Positions 53,235 through 63,139 are shown, numbered from the stretch's first letter. The stretch: DNA of 64,000 bases from Variovorax paradoxus (GCF_024734665.1 NZ_CP102931.1:248001-312000); one strand, 5' to 3'. Notes: generated by a model from the sequence alone, not told the origin. Translations and numbers: made by a program.

Positions 53235-54006
53235 CACCTCCAGGCTTCGCGCACTTCGTATCGCGGCGGCTGTGTTGGCTGCGTGCGCCATCGTCGCGAT
53301 GGCGCCGGCGGCAGTCGCTGCCGAGGCCCCGACCCGCGAGCAGGTGAAGACCGCAGTCGACAAGGTCCGCGCCGATCCGAACATGCCCGGCACCAAGACC
53401 GAAAGAAAGCTGCGCTTCAAGGAACGGGACGAAGAGGAAGACGAACCCGAGAAGAAGACAGACAGCCTCGACTGGTTGCGCGATTTCATCAGGGCGGTGG
53501 CCGAGGGTGCGCGCTGGCTCATCTGGGGGCTGGGTGCGCTGGCACTGGCCTGGCTGGTGATTCGCCTGCGCCGCTGGATGCAGGTGCGTGCCGGCGGTGC
53601 GCGGCCCGGCAAGGAACTGCTGCCCAGCCACGTCGGCAGCCTCGACATCCGGCCCGAAAGCCTGCCCGACGACATCGGCAATGCGGCAGCCGCGCTCTGG
53701 CAGCGCGGCCAGCACCGGCCCGCGCTGTCGCTGCTCTACCGCGGCGCGTTGTCGCGCCTCGTGCACGCGCATGAAGTGCCGGTGCGAGCCGCGAGCACCG
53801 AGGGCGAGTGCATGCAGCTCTCCGCAACCCGGCTGACACCGGACGCACAGGCCTTCTTCGTGCGGCTGGTCGGTGCCTGGCAACTGGGGGCGTACGGCGG
53901 TCGGCTGCCATCCACAGCGCAGGTGCTGGCGGTCTGCGGCGAGTTCGATCTGCATCTTTCCGCCGCCGCGCCGGCCGCCGCCGATCTGAAGGGCGCCGTC
54001 GCATGA
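53221..54006 (+). CDS. DUF4129-domain membrane protein
   Basis: 261 residues starting with GTG. Signal/anchor at about 10-33, a strongly charged Glu/Lys segment (about 58-80), one transmembrane helix (about 95-115), then a C-terminal DUF4129 domain with AAAALWQRGQHRPALSLLYRGAL. DUF4129 also ends some bacterial transglutaminase-like proteins. It is coupled to its neighbours by 14-nt and 4-nt overlaps. Function unknown. Confidence 0.87.
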   Translation: MGSADTSRLRALRIAAAVLAACAIVAMAPAAVAAEAPTREQVKTAVDKVRADPNMPGTKTERKLRFKERDEEEDEPEKKTDSLDWLRDFIRAVAEGARWLIWGLGALALAWLVIRLRRWMQVRAGGARPGKELLPSHVGSLDIRPESLPDDIGNAAAALWQRGQHRPALSLLYRGALSRLVHAHEVPVRAASTEGECMQLSATRLTPDAQAFFVRLVGAWQLGAYGGRLPSTAQVLAVCGEFDLHLSAAAPAAADLKGAVA

Positions 54007-55247
54007 ATGCATGGCTGGTTCGCATCGGCGCGGTGCTGGTGCTGGCGGCAATCGGCTTCTGGCTGGTCTCCGCCACCGAATGGGCCGACACCGAAGTGCC
54101 GACGCCCGCGAGCGGCGAGGCCAAGAAGAATTCGTTCTACGGCGCGCAGGTGATGCTGCGCGAGCTCGGCCTCAAGGTGGTCAAGCACGACAGCCTCGAC
54201 ACCATGCCCCCCGCGCAGGCACGGCTGGTGCTCGCCTCCAGCCACTGGGACATGTTCCCCGAGCGCGAACAGCGCCTGCGCCAGTGGGTCGAGCAGGGCG
54301 GGCACCTCGTGATGCCCAGCCACCTCATCAACAGCGACCTGCTGGAAGGCTGGATCCCGCTGGTCTGGGAAAAGCCGCCCGCGACGGATGAGAAAAAAGA
54401 GAAAGAGAAAGAGCCATCCGGACCCAGGAAGAGACTGCCCAAGTCGCAATTCGCCGAACCTGCCAAAGACGCGGATTGCCATGCGGTGACCGAGCCCGAG
54501 ACCGTGCCCGCGAGCTTCGCCGGTGGCCGCAGCTTCCGGATCTGCACCTGGTCGGCGGCGCGCTACCGGCCCGCCGACAAGCAGCCGCCGCCCCTGTGGA
54601 CCGTGCTCGGCGCGAAAGGCCCCGAGGCGATCCGGGTGCAGGTTGGCCGTGGCACCGTCACCGCGATGCCCTGGGGCCTGCTGCACAACGTGAACCTGAC
54701 GCGCGCTGACAACGCGCTGTTCGCCGTTGCCGCGGTGCAGGCGCGCAGTGGCGCCGAAATCTGGTTCGTCGCCGAGGAAACACGCGAACCTTTCCTGCGC
54801 TGGATCTGGCACAAGGGCTGGGCCGCGCTGCTCGTGGGCCTGCTGGCGCTGGCTGTTGCGTTGTGGCGAGCGGCCGTGCGCTTCGGGCCGCTGGCGCCCT
54901 CGGCCGGCACGCACCGGCGCTCCATGGCCGAGCAGGTGCGCGGCACCGCCGGCTTCCTGCACATGCACGGCGCCGACGCGCTGCATGCAGCACAACTGCG
55001 CGCGCTGAACGAATCCGCCGGCCGCCAACTGCGCGGCTATGCCCGCCGCGATGCCGCCGCGCGCGCCGCCGCCATCGCCCAGGCCACCGGGCTGGAGGCA
55101 GCCATGCTCGTTCGGGCGATGGGCGAGCGAGCGCGCCATGCCGGCGCCATGTCGGTCGACCTCGAAGTGCTGGAAACCGCGCGCCGCCGGCTCGACGCCC
55201 ACGGGCCGTTCATGCCTTCACCCTCATCTTCTTCCTCCACATCCTGA
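54003..55247 (+). CDS. DUF4350-domain membrane protein
   Basis: 414 residues: N-terminal membrane anchor (about 7-25), a DUF4350/ThuA-like exported domain (about 40-255, with SFYGAQVMLRELGLKV and QGGHLVMPSHLI), a second transmembrane helix (about 275-295) and a C-terminal helical cytoplasmic domain. A charged insert (KKEKEKE followed by SGPRKRLPK) near residue 125 breaks the DUF4350 domain and is unusual. The start overlaps the DUF4129 gene by 4 nt and the stop is 14 nt before moxR. Confidence 0.87.
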   Translation: MNAWLVRIGAVLVLAAIGFWLVSATEWADTEVPTPASGEAKKNSFYGAQVMLRELGLKVVKHDSLDTMPPAQARLVLASSHWDMFPEREQRLRQWVEQGGHLVMPSHLINSDLLEGWIPLVWEKPPATDEKKEKEKEPSGPRKRLPKSQFAEPAKDADCHAVTEPETVPASFAGGRSFRICTWSAARYRPADKQPPPLWTVLGAKGPEAIRVQVGRGTVTAMPWGLLHNVNLTRADNALFAVAAVQARSGAEIWFVAEETREPFLRWIWHKGWAALLVGLLALAVALWRAAVRFGPLAPSAGTHRRSMAEQVRGTAGFLHMHGADALHAAQLRALNESAGRQLRGYARRDAAARAAAIAQATGLEAAMLVRAMGERARHAGAMSVDLEVLETARRRLDAHGPFMPSPSSSSSTS

Positions 55248-55261
55248 ACCGAGAGACGCTC

Positions 55262-56257
55262 ATGCAAGCCATCCAACCCGAAGAACTGACGCGTGCAGCC
55301 CAGTGGCTGCAGACGCTGCGCGCCGAGGTCGGCCAGGCCGTGGTCGGCCAGCTCGAGGCGGTCGACCAGACGCTGATAGCGCTGGTCGCTTCGGGCCACG
55401 TGCTGATCGAAGGCGCGCCGGGGCTCGGCAAGACCCTGCTCGCGCGGGCCCTGGCGCAGGCCATGACGCTGCGCTATGCACGCGTGCAGTTCACCCCTGA
55501 TCTGATGCCCTCGGACATCACGGGCCACGCGGTGCTCGATCTCGCCGCGCGTGGCGAAAGCAGCCTCGGCACGCTGCGCGTGCACCAGGGCCCGGTGTTC
55601 ACTAACCTCCTGTTGGCCGACGAAATCAACCGCGCGCCGGCCAAGACCCAGAGCGCGCTGCTCGAAGTCATGCAGGAGTACCAGGTCACGCTCGAAGGCA
55701 CGGCCATGCCGCTGCCGCGCCCCTTCATGGTGATGGCCACGCAGAACCCGATCGACACCGAGGGCACCTACCCGCTGCCGGAAGCGCAGCTCGACCGCTT
55801 CCTGCTGAAGATCGACATCGGCTTTCCGAGCCACAGCGAAGAAAACGCCATCGTGCAGCTCACTACGCGGCAGCGCGCCGGCAACCAGTTTCCGCTCGAG
55901 GCCGTGCGCCCCTGCCTCGATGAGGCACAAGTGCTCGAACTGCAGCGGCTGGCCTGTCTGGTGCAGGCCGACGAGCGCGTGATCGACTACGCGGTGCGCA
56001 TCGCGCGCGCCACGCGAGACTGGCCGGGCCTTTCGTCCGGCGCCGGGCCGCGCGGCACCATGGCCCTGGTGCGCGCCGCCCGCGCAGCCGCGCTGATGGC
56101 CGGGCGCGACTTCATCACGCCCGACGACGTGGCGCGCCAGGCGCTGCCTGCGCTGCGGCACCGCGTGATGATCTCGCCCGACGCGCAGCTCGAAGGCCTG
56201 GGCGTCGACACCCTGCTGCGCGCCGCGCGCGACAGCGTAGAGGCACCAAGGCTCTAG
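55262..56257 (+). CDS. MoxR-family AAA+ ATPase
   Basis: 331 residues: AAA+ core with Walker A GAPGLGKT, Walker B LLADEINRAPAKTQSALLEVM, sensor 1 in MATQNP, and a C-terminal lid. MoxR ATPases act as chaperones that insert cofactors or assemble complexes, usually with a vWA-containing partner; the DUF58 protein encoded 8 nt downstream is that partner here. An in-frame extension upstream lies inside the DUF4350 gene and is not used. Confidence 0.94.
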   Translation: MQAIQPEELTRAAQWLQTLRAEVGQAVVGQLEAVDQTLIALVASGHVLIEGAPGLGKTLLARALAQAMTLRYARVQFTPDLMPSDITGHAVLDLAARGESSLGTLRVHQGPVFTNLLLADEINRAPAKTQSALLEVMQEYQVTLEGTAMPLPRPFMVMATQNPIDTEGTYPLPEAQLDRFLLKIDIGFPSHSEENAIVQLTTRQRAGNQFPLEAVRPCLDEAQVLELQRLACLVQADERVIDYAVRIARATRDWPGLSSGAGPRGTMALVRAARAAALMAGRDFITPDDVARQALPALRHRVMISPDAQLEGLGVDTLLRAARDSVEAPRL

Positions 56258-56265
56258 GCCCGCGG

Positions 56266-57630
56266 ATGCGCGCTGCTGTTCCGATTCCCGCGCATGCGGC
56301 CGTGCTGGCGCTGGCCGGCCTGACCGTGGCCGCCTCCGTGGCGCTGCTGCTGGGCGTGCCGGTGGGCTACGTGGCCATCGTGGCCGGCGTGCTGCTGGCG
56401 CTGGGGCTCGTGCTCGCGGGCGCCGATTTGTGGCTGAGCCTGCGCCTGTGGCGCGCCGCGCCGCTGCGCATCGAGCGCAGCCTGCCCGGGGCGTTCTCGC
56501 TCGGCGTACCCACGGTGCTCACGCTCACGCTGGTGAACGAAGGCACGCAGGCCTGGCAGGTGTCGGTGTTCGACGAACTCGACGCGCACTTCACCTTCGA
56601 GGGCCTGCCGCAGACCGTCGCCGTGCCGGCGCTCTCGCAGGTTGCGCTGCGCTACACCGCCACAGCAACGCAGCGCGGTGTGGCGCAGTTCGGCGCCACC
56701 CAGCTGCGCTGGCGCACCCGCTTCGGCTGCTTCGACATGCGCCAGACCCTGGGCGAGCCGCGCCGGCTGCGCGTGTATCCCAACTTCGCCGCGCTGGCGC
56801 GCTACGCCTGGCTGTCGGGCGACCGGCGGCTGGCGCAGATCGGCATCAAGACCTATGCGCAGCGCGGGCTCGGCACCGACTTCCGTCAACTTTCTGATTA
56901 CAAGACCGGCGACTCGCTGCGCCACATCGACTGGAAGGCCACGCAGCGCCAGCGCCGGCCCATCGTGCGCGAGTTCCAGGACGACCGGGACCAGTGCGTG
57001 CTGTTTCTGCTCGACTGCGGCCGCCGCATGCGCGCCGACGAGGGTGCGCTGGCGCTGAAGGCCAACAGCCACTTCGACGAGGCGCTCAATGCGCTGATGC
57101 TGCTGAGCTACGTGGCGCTGAAGGAGGGCGACGAGGTCGGCGCCATGACTTTCGGCTGCCCCGCCGAGGAGCGGCGCGACTTCGCCCCGCGCAAGGGCAC
57201 CGCCACCCTCAATGCGCTGATGAACCGGCTGCACGACATCCAGCCCGGCGCCACCCATTCGGACTACCTGCTGGCCGCGCAGGAAATGCTGCGTGTGCAG
57301 AAACGGCGCGCGCTGGTCATCGTGCTCACCAATTTCCGCGACGAAGATGCCGCCGAGCTACGCCCCGCAATCAAGCTGCTGCGCCGCAAGCACCTCGTGC
57401 TGGTCGCGAGCCTGCGCGAGCGCGTGCTCGGGCGCATCGCCAGCCAGCCGCTGGTGCATGCGCGCGACGCGGTCGATGTTGCGGCGGCGCATCTGTTCGA
57501 GCAGTCGCGCCGCGATGCCTTTGCGCGCGTGGTCGGCAACGATCCGCTCTCGGTAGACGTGGAGCCGGCCGACCTCGCGGTGGCGTTGGTGAATCGCTAT
57601 CACGCCGTCAAAAGGGCTGGTCTTTTGTAA
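56266..57630 (+). CDS. DUF58/vWA-domain membrane protein, MoxR partner
   Basis: 454 residues: two N-terminal transmembrane segments (about 10-58), an Ig-like exported region, then the DUF58 signature DYKTGDSLRHIDWKATQR and a vWA-like domain (LFLLDCGRRM; degenerate MIDAS). This is the adaptor that usually pairs with MoxR. It ends the operon begun with the RDD genes. No target (dehydrogenase or secreted enzyme) lies beside it, so the client is unknown. Confidence 0.93.
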   Translation: MRAAVPIPAHAAVLALAGLTVAASVALLLGVPVGYVAIVAGVLLALGLVLAGADLWLSLRLWRAAPLRIERSLPGAFSLGVPTVLTLTLVNEGTQAWQVSVFDELDAHFTFEGLPQTVAVPALSQVALRYTATATQRGVAQFGATQLRWRTRFGCFDMRQTLGEPRRLRVYPNFAALARYAWLSGDRRLAQIGIKTYAQRGLGTDFRQLSDYKTGDSLRHIDWKATQRQRRPIVREFQDDRDQCVLFLLDCGRRMRADEGALALKANSHFDEALNALMLLSYVALKEGDEVGAMTFGCPAEERRDFAPRKGTATLNALMNRLHDIQPGATHSDYLLAAQEMLRVQKRRALVIVLTNFRDEDAAELRPAIKLLRRKHLVLVASLRERVLGRIASQPLVHARDAVDVAAAHLFEQSRRDAFARVVGNDPLSVDVEPADLAVALVNRYHAVKRAGLL

Positions 57631-57676
57631 AGGTCTTTGCCCAAAATGTGAACTTCACAACAGAGGAGAGAAGTAC

Positions 57677-58228
57677 ATGACAGAGATGACCAATCCCTAT
57701 GCCGCGCCCCGTGCCGCGGTGGCCGATGTGTACGAGGGCGATGCGGGCGTCCAGCCCGTGAAGCTGTGGTCCGCCAAGGGCCGCATCGGGCGGGCGCGCT
57801 TCCTGGCGTACACGATGTTTTCGTACATCATCTTCATCGTCGCGGCCACCTTGCTGGGTTTCATCCTCGGCATCGCCGGCCTCGGGCGTTCCGAGGGCCT
57901 GATCGTGGCGCTGACCTTCCTGCTCGCGATTCCGTACTTCGTCTTCTACGTGCTCACGGGCATCCAGCGCTCGCACGACATGGACTGGTCGGGCTGGATG
58001 CTGTTCCTGGCGCTGATCCCGCTGGTCGCGCTGATCTGGGTCTTCAAGTCGGGCACCAAGGGCAGCAACCGCTTCGGCGCGCCGCCGCCGCCCAACACCA
58101 CTGGCGTGCTGATCGGTGCCTGGCTGCTGCCCGTCATCGTGGGGCTCGGCATCGTCGCGGCCATCGCGCTGCCGGCCTACCAGGGCTACACGATGCGCGC
58201 CAAGGCCGCGCAGGTCGAGCGCCCCTGA
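57677..58228 (+). CDS. DUF805 membrane protein
   Basis: 183 residues: soluble N-terminus (about 1-30), then four hydrophobic segments with the DUF805 hallmark GRIGRARFLAYTM and the RSHDMDWSGWM motif, which holds a conserved RxHDxxxSG. The C-terminus adds an IGAWLLPVIVGLGIVAAIALPAYQGY-like pilin-style hydrophobic stretch, unusual for DUF805. GAGGAGAG gives a good ribosome site. It is separated from the DUF58 gene by 46 nt. Function unknown. Confidence 0.88.
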   Translation: MTEMTNPYAAPRAAVADVYEGDAGVQPVKLWSAKGRIGRARFLAYTMFSYIIFIVAATLLGFILGIAGLGRSEGLIVALTFLLAIPYFVFYVLTGIQRSHDMDWSGWMLFLALIPLVALIWVFKSGTKGSNRFGAPPPPNTTGVLIGAWLLPVIVGLGIVAAIALPAYQGYTMRAKAAQVERP

Positions 58229-58246
58229 CCTGAAGAACCTTAATCT

Positions 58247-59176
58247 CTAGCGCACCAGCGTTGATTTGCCGAAGAGGCTCTCGATCAGTTCGACGGCCAC
58301 TTCAGCCGTCTGGTTGCGCACATCGAGCGCCGGGTTCAGTTCGACCACGTCGAGCGAGCCGAGCCGCCCGGTGTCCGCGATCATCTCCATGCACAGCTGC
58401 ATCTCGCGGTAGGTCGGCCCGCCGCGTACGCCGGTGCCCACGCCGGGCGCGTCGGCTGGGTCGAGGCAGTCGAGGTCAAAGCTCACGTGCAGGTGCGTGT
58501 CTTCGTCCACGTCCTGCAGTGCCTCTGTCATGGTCGTGCGCATGCCGTGCTCGTCGATGTGGCGCATGTCGAACACGCTCAGGCCCAGCGTGCGAATGGC
58601 TTCCTTCTCGTCGCCGTCCACGCTGCGGATGCCGATGAAGCGGATGGCGTCGTGCTGTAGCGCCGCGCGCTCGCCGCTCCAGCCCGTGAGCACTGCCGGC
58701 CCATGGCCCAGCAGGCACGACACCGGCATGCCGTGCAGGTTGCCGCTGGGGCTCGTGGTTTCGGTGTTGACGTCGGAGTGCGCGTCCAGCCACAGCACGC
58801 GCAGCTTCTTGCCGCGCTTGCGCGCATGCCACGCCACCGCGCTGATCGAGCCGATGGCCAGGCAGTGGTCGCCGCCCAGCATCACCGGCACATTGCTGGC
58901 ACCCAGCGCGGTGTCGACGGCCGCGTACACCGAGCGGTTCCAGGCGATCACTTCGTCGAGGTGGCGCAACCCGTTGGTCGGCGGCGCCCAGGGCGTGGCC
59001 GGGCCCGCGAGGTTGCCGCGGTCGATGACTGTGTAGCCCTGCCGCGCAAGTGCCTCGGGCAGGCCCGCAACGCGCAGCGCGTCGGGCCCCATGCCGGCGC
59101 CGCGCACGCTGGCGCCGATGTCGGTCGGCGCGCCGATCAGTTCGAGGGTGGCGGGGGTGCTGCTGACGTTGCTCAT
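58247..59176 (-). CDS. rocF: Arginase
   Basis: 309 residues of the ureohydrolase family, with the Mn-binding motifs GGDHCLAIG, LDAHSDVN and SFDLDCLDP intact. It hydrolyses arginine to ornithine and urea; agmatinase is less likely because of the loop SPSGNLHGMP typical of arginases. The start overlaps the stop of the upstream S9 peptidase by one base (TGATG), so they form an operon, perhaps linking peptide breakdown to arginine use. Confidence 0.95.
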   Translation of the reverse strand: MSNVSSTPATLELIGAPTDIGASVRGAGMGPDALRVAGLPEALARQGYTVIDRGNLAGPATPWAPPTNGLRHLDEVIAWNRSVYAAVDTALGASNVPVMLGGDHCLAIGSISAVAWHARKRGKKLRVLWLDAHSDVNTETTSPSGNLHGMPVSCLLGHGPAVLTGWSGERAALQHDAIRFIGIRSVDGDEKEAIRTLGLSVFDMRHIDEHGMRTTMTEALQDVDEDTHLHVSFDLDCLDPADAPGVGTGVRGGPTYREMQLCMEMIADTGRLGSLDVVELNPALDVRNQTAEVAVELIESLFGKSTLVR

Positions 59177-61239
59177 CACGGCTTCTCCAGGTGTTGCCAC
59201 AGGTACGCGTAGCCCAGTGCGTCCATGAAAGCGGATTCCTTGTTGTCCGTTGCAGCGCTGTGGCCGCCTTCCAGGTTCTCGTAGAAGCTGCTGTCGTACC
59301 CCAGCGCCACCATCTTCGCGTGCATCTTGCGCGCATGCACCGGGCCCACGCGGTCGTCGCGCGTGGAGGTGGTGAAGAGGGCGGGCGGGTATGCCTGGCC
59401 CGGCTTCGCGTTCTCGTAGGGCGAGAAGGTCTGGATGAATTCCCACTCGTCGGGCTGGTCGGGGTCGCCGTACTCTGCGATCCACGAGGCGCCCGCCGAC
59501 AGGTGCGTGTAGCGCCGCATGTCGAGCAGCGCCACCTCGCTCACGACGGCGCCGTAGAGCTTCGGGTACAGCGTGAGCATGTTGCCCATCAGCAGGCCGC
59601 CGTTGCTGCCGCCCATCGCGCCCAGGTGCCCGGGCGAAGTGATCTTTCGGGCGAACAGGTCTTCGGACACGGCCGCGAAGTCTTCGCAGGTACGCAGCCG
59701 GTTCTCCTGCAGTGCGGCCTGGTGCCAGCGCGGGCCGTACTCGCCGCCGCCGCGGATGTTGGCGATGACGTACACACCGCCCTTGTCGAGCCACGCGCGG
59801 CCGATGCTGCCGCTGTAGCTGGGCTGCAATGAAATCTCGAAGCCTCCATACGCGTACTGCAGCGTGGGGTTCTTGCCGTTGGCCTGCAGGTCTTTGGCGG
59901 CGATCTCGAAGTAGGGCACGCGCGTGCCGTCCTTCGAGGTCGTGAAATGCTGGCTCACGCGATAGCGCGAGGCGTCGAAGAAGGCGGGGCTGTCCTTCAG
60001 CACCTCGGGCTCGCCCTGGCCGATGGTGCCAATGCAGAGCGTGGTCGGCTGCAGGAAGCCGCTCACGGTGAGGAAGTAGTCGTCGTTCTCGTCCTCGTCG
60101 ATGCCGCCCGCCGCGATGGTGGAGAGCGCGGGCGCGCCGCCGAGGCTTTCACGCGCCCACGCACCTTTGCCGTTCGATGGCGGCGTGAGCACTTCGAGCC
60201 GGTTCACCACGTCGTGCATCACGTTGACGATCAGGTGGTGGCGCGTCCACGAGTGGCTGTCGAGCGCGGTCGTGTCGTCGGGCTCGAACAGCACGGTGAG
60301 TTCGCGCCGGCCCGCCATGTAGTCGTCGAATTTCGCTGCCAGCAGCGAGCCCGACTTGTAGGTGGTGCCGCCCACGGTCCAGTCGGTGCGCGGCTCGATC
60401 AGCATCCACTCGCGCGTGATCTCGGCCAGCGAATCGTCGGGCACGTCGATCTTGGCGAGCTTGCCGTCGGCGCCGCGCAGCCAGGTTTCGCTTTCATAGA
60501 AATCGATCTGGCGCGAGACGAAGTCGCGCTCGAAGCCAGGCGTGTTGTCGCGGTAGGCGCTGACGGACATGTCCTCGTGCGCGCCTTCGTACACCGTCAC
60601 TGCGCTTTCGAGCGGCGTGCCGCGCTTCCATTCCTTCACGATGCGCGGATAGCTGGAGCTGGTCATCGAGCCGGGGCCGAAGTCGGTGGCCACGTAGAGG
60701 TGGTCGATGTCTTTCCAGCCCACGTGATTCTTGGCCTCGGGCAGCGAGAAGCCGCCTTCGACGAACTGCTTGGTCTCCAGGTCGAACTCGCGCACCACGT
60801 CGGCATCGGCGCCGCCGCGCGACAGCGAGATCAGGCAGCGCCTGTAGTCGGGCTCCAGGCAGTCGGCGCCGTGCCAGACCCAGTTCTCCTTGTCGGCCGC
60901 GGCCAGTGCGTCGAGATCGATCACCGTCTCCCACGCGGGCTGCGGCTTGCGGTATTCATCGAGCGTGGTGCGGCGCCACAGGCCCTTGGTGTGATCCTTG
61001 TCCCGCCAGAAGTTGTAATAGAAGCGCGGGCCGATCTTGCGGACCATCGGAATGCGGTCGTCCGAGTCGAGTACCTCGAGGATGCCCTGCTGGAGTGCCT
61101 CGAACGCGGGCGACTGCGCATAGGCCTGCACTGTGAGCGCGTTCTGCGTGCGCGCCCAGTCGAGCTGCTTCTCGCCGTCGATGTCTTCGAGCCAGAGGTT
61201 GTCGTCCTGATGCTGCTGCGGGGGGAGGCTGGATGTCAT
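59176..61239 (-). CDS. Prolyl oligopeptidase-family serine peptidase (S9)
   Basis: 687 residues: N-terminal seven-bladed beta-propeller (about 60-420), preceded by the family opening LWLEDIDGEKQLDWARTQNA, and a C-terminal alpha/beta-hydrolase domain with nucleophile GGSNGG, Asp in STRDDRVGP and His in EGGHSA. No signal peptide is seen, so it is cytoplasmic. It cleaves short peptides, usually after Pro or basic residues; the exact type (prolyl endopeptidase or protease II) is not fixed here. The ATG at 61239 is used. It is upstream of arginase. Confidence 0.93.
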   Translation of the reverse strand: MTSSLPPQQHQDDNLWLEDIDGEKQLDWARTQNALTVQAYAQSPAFEALQQGILEVLDSDDRIPMVRKIGPRFYYNFWRDKDHTKGLWRRTTLDEYRKPQPAWETVIDLDALAAADKENWVWHGADCLEPDYRRCLISLSRGGADADVVREFDLETKQFVEGGFSLPEAKNHVGWKDIDHLYVATDFGPGSMTSSSYPRIVKEWKRGTPLESAVTVYEGAHEDMSVSAYRDNTPGFERDFVSRQIDFYESETWLRGADGKLAKIDVPDDSLAEITREWMLIEPRTDWTVGGTTYKSGSLLAAKFDDYMAGRRELTVLFEPDDTTALDSHSWTRHHLIVNVMHDVVNRLEVLTPPSNGKGAWARESLGGAPALSTIAAGGIDEDENDDYFLTVSGFLQPTTLCIGTIGQGEPEVLKDSPAFFDASRYRVSQHFTTSKDGTRVPYFEIAAKDLQANGKNPTLQYAYGGFEISLQPSYSGSIGRAWLDKGGVYVIANIRGGGEYGPRWHQAALQENRLRTCEDFAAVSEDLFARKITSPGHLGAMGGSNGGLLMGNMLTLYPKLYGAVVSEVALLDMRRYTHLSAGASWIAEYGDPDQPDEWEFIQTFSPYENAKPGQAYPPALFTTSTRDDRVGPVHARKMHAKMVALGYDSSFYENLEGGHSAATDNKESAFMDALGYAYLWQHLEKP

Positions 61240-61450
61240 GGCCGCAGTGTACGGAGCCTGTGTGAAACGGGCGATGTGAGCAGTTGTTGCCCTGCCCGCC
61301 GGGCACATGGCACTTTTTCGCTACTTCGGGCAAACCCCTGTCTCGCGGGTGCCTTCCCCCGGTGGAAACACTGAAGAACCCGGGGCCCAAGAACGCAATG
61401 CGCACGGTATCCTGCCGAACGGCGCATGCCCCACCAAGGAGACACAACAC

Positions 61451-63139
61451 ATGAAACACCTGAGCGGTCTTGATGCCACCTTCCTGCACCTGGAAACGCC
61501 GGAAATGCCGATGCACGTGGGCTCCCTGAACGTGCTCGACCTGCCCAAGGGCTACAAGGGCGACTTCTACGAAGACGCCAAGAACTTCATGGCCAGCCGC
61601 ATCCACCTGGCCGACGTGTTCACGCGCAAGCTCGCGCTGATGCCCTTCGACATGACCAACCCGGTGTGGGTCGAGGACGACGACATCGACCTCGACTACC
61701 ACGTGCGCCACATCACGTTGCCCAAGCCCGGAACCAACCGGCAGTTGCAGCAATACGTGGCGCGGCTGCACTCCTCGCTGATCGACCGCAGCCGGCCGAT
61801 GTGGGAGTTCTACATCATCGACGGCCTCAAGAGCGGCCAGGCGGCGCTCTACACCAAGGTGCATCACGCGGGCATCGACGGACAGGCCGGCGTGGAAGTG
61901 GGCAAGGCCATCTTCGACCTCGAGGCCACCGGCCGCGTCGTGAAGCCGCCGCGTTCGCGTCCGCGCAGCAGCGGCTACCAGCTGGGCATGGCCGAACTCG
62001 CCACTGCTGCGCTGCGCAACACCGCGCAGCAGTACGTGAAGCTCTTCAAGATGGCGCCCGCCATCGCGCGCGCCATCGGCGGCCTGGCCAAGCCCGACGA
62101 GAAGGCGGCCGAAAAAGACACGGCCGCCGCGCCGAAGAAGTTCAACCTCTTCGCGCCGCGCACCTCGCTCAACGTGTCAATCACCAACCAGCGCACCTTT
62201 GCCGGGCGCACCATCTCGCTGGCCGAGACCAAGTACATCGGCAAGCACTTCGGCGTGTCGCTCAACGACGTGGTCATGGCCACGGTGGCCGGCGCGCTGC
62301 GTCACTACCTGGCCGACAACAACGAGCTGCCGGCCAAGCCGCTGGTGGCCGGCGTGCCGGTGAGCCTGCGCGAGGCGGGCGACCAGACGGCCAACAACCA
62401 GGCCAGCATGATCCTCGTGAGCCTGGCGACCGACATCACCGACCCGGTGCAGCGGCTGAAGGCGATCAACGCCTCGTCGACCTCGTCGAAGTCGACCATG
62501 AACCGCTTCAAGGCCGTGGTCCTGGACGACTTCCCGACCTTCGCCGCTCCCTGGCTGGTGTCGGGCATTGCGTCGATGGTGGGGCGCTCGGGCATCGTCA
62601 ACCTGCTGCCGCCGGCGGCCAACGTGGCTATTTCGAACGTGGCCGGCGCGCCGTTTCCGATGTACTTCGCGGGCGCGCTCGTCACCTGCTACTACCCGGT
62701 GTCGATCGCCAGCCACGGCACGGCGCTCAACGTCACGGTGCAGAGCTACAACGGCCGCATGGACTACGGCCTGATTGCCTGCCGCCGTGCCGTGCCCGAC
62801 ATCACCGAGATCGGTGACTACCTGCTGGCCGAGCACAAGCTGCTGATGGAGCTGACGCAGAAGCACCCGGCCGCAGCCGGTGCGGCGCCCGCGCCGGTGC
62901 CGGCGAAGACCATCGAGGAGCCGTCGGACGAGGCCGAGCACGCGCCCGTTGCGGCTGCAAAGAAGAAGCCTGCCGCGCGCAAGAAGGCGCCAGTCAAGGT
63001 CGCGGCGAAGAAGGCGCCCGTGAAGGCAGCCGCAAAGGCACCGGTCAAGACCGCGGCGAAGAAAGCCACGCCCAAGCCGCCAGCCCGTAAGGCCGCACCG
63101 GCCAAGCGTTCCGGCAGCCCCAGGGCTGCTGCGGCATGA
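61451..63139 (+). CDS. Wax ester synthase/acyl-CoA:diacylglycerol acyltransferase (WS/DGAT) with histone-H1-like tail
   Basis: 562 residues. Acyltransferase motif HHAGIDG (138-144) with the expected catalytic His139, N-terminal domain start LSGLDATFLHLETPEMPMHVG, and the C-terminal WS/DGAT DUF1298 domain (about 300-470, SNVAGAPFPMYFAG). It esterifies fatty acyl-CoA with alcohols or diacylglycerol to make storage lipid on membranes. The final 85 residues are Lys/Ala/Pro rich (AKKAPVK-type repeats), unlike most WS/DGATs, and resemble DNA-binding tails. The start is the ATG at 61451. Confidence 0.93.
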   Translation: MKHLSGLDATFLHLETPEMPMHVGSLNVLDLPKGYKGDFYEDAKNFMASRIHLADVFTRKLALMPFDMTNPVWVEDDDIDLDYHVRHITLPKPGTNRQLQQYVARLHSSLIDRSRPMWEFYIIDGLKSGQAALYTKVHHAGIDGQAGVEVGKAIFDLEATGRVVKPPRSRPRSSGYQLGMAELATAALRNTAQQYVKLFKMAPAIARAIGGLAKPDEKAAEKDTAAAPKKFNLFAPRTSLNVSITNQRTFAGRTISLAETKYIGKHFGVSLNDVVMATVAGALRHYLADNNELPAKPLVAGVPVSLREAGDQTANNQASMILVSLATDITDPVQRLKAINASSTSSKSTMNRFKAVVLDDFPTFAAPWLVSGIASMVGRSGIVNLLPPAANVAISNVAGAPFPMYFAGALVTCYYPVSIASHGTALNVTVQSYNGRMDYGLIACRRAVPDITEIGDYLLAEHKLLMELTQKHPAAAGAAPAPVPAKTIEEPSDEAEHAPVAAAKKKPAARKKAPVKVAAKKAPVKAAAKAPVKTAAKKATPKPPARKAAPAKRSGSPRAAAA

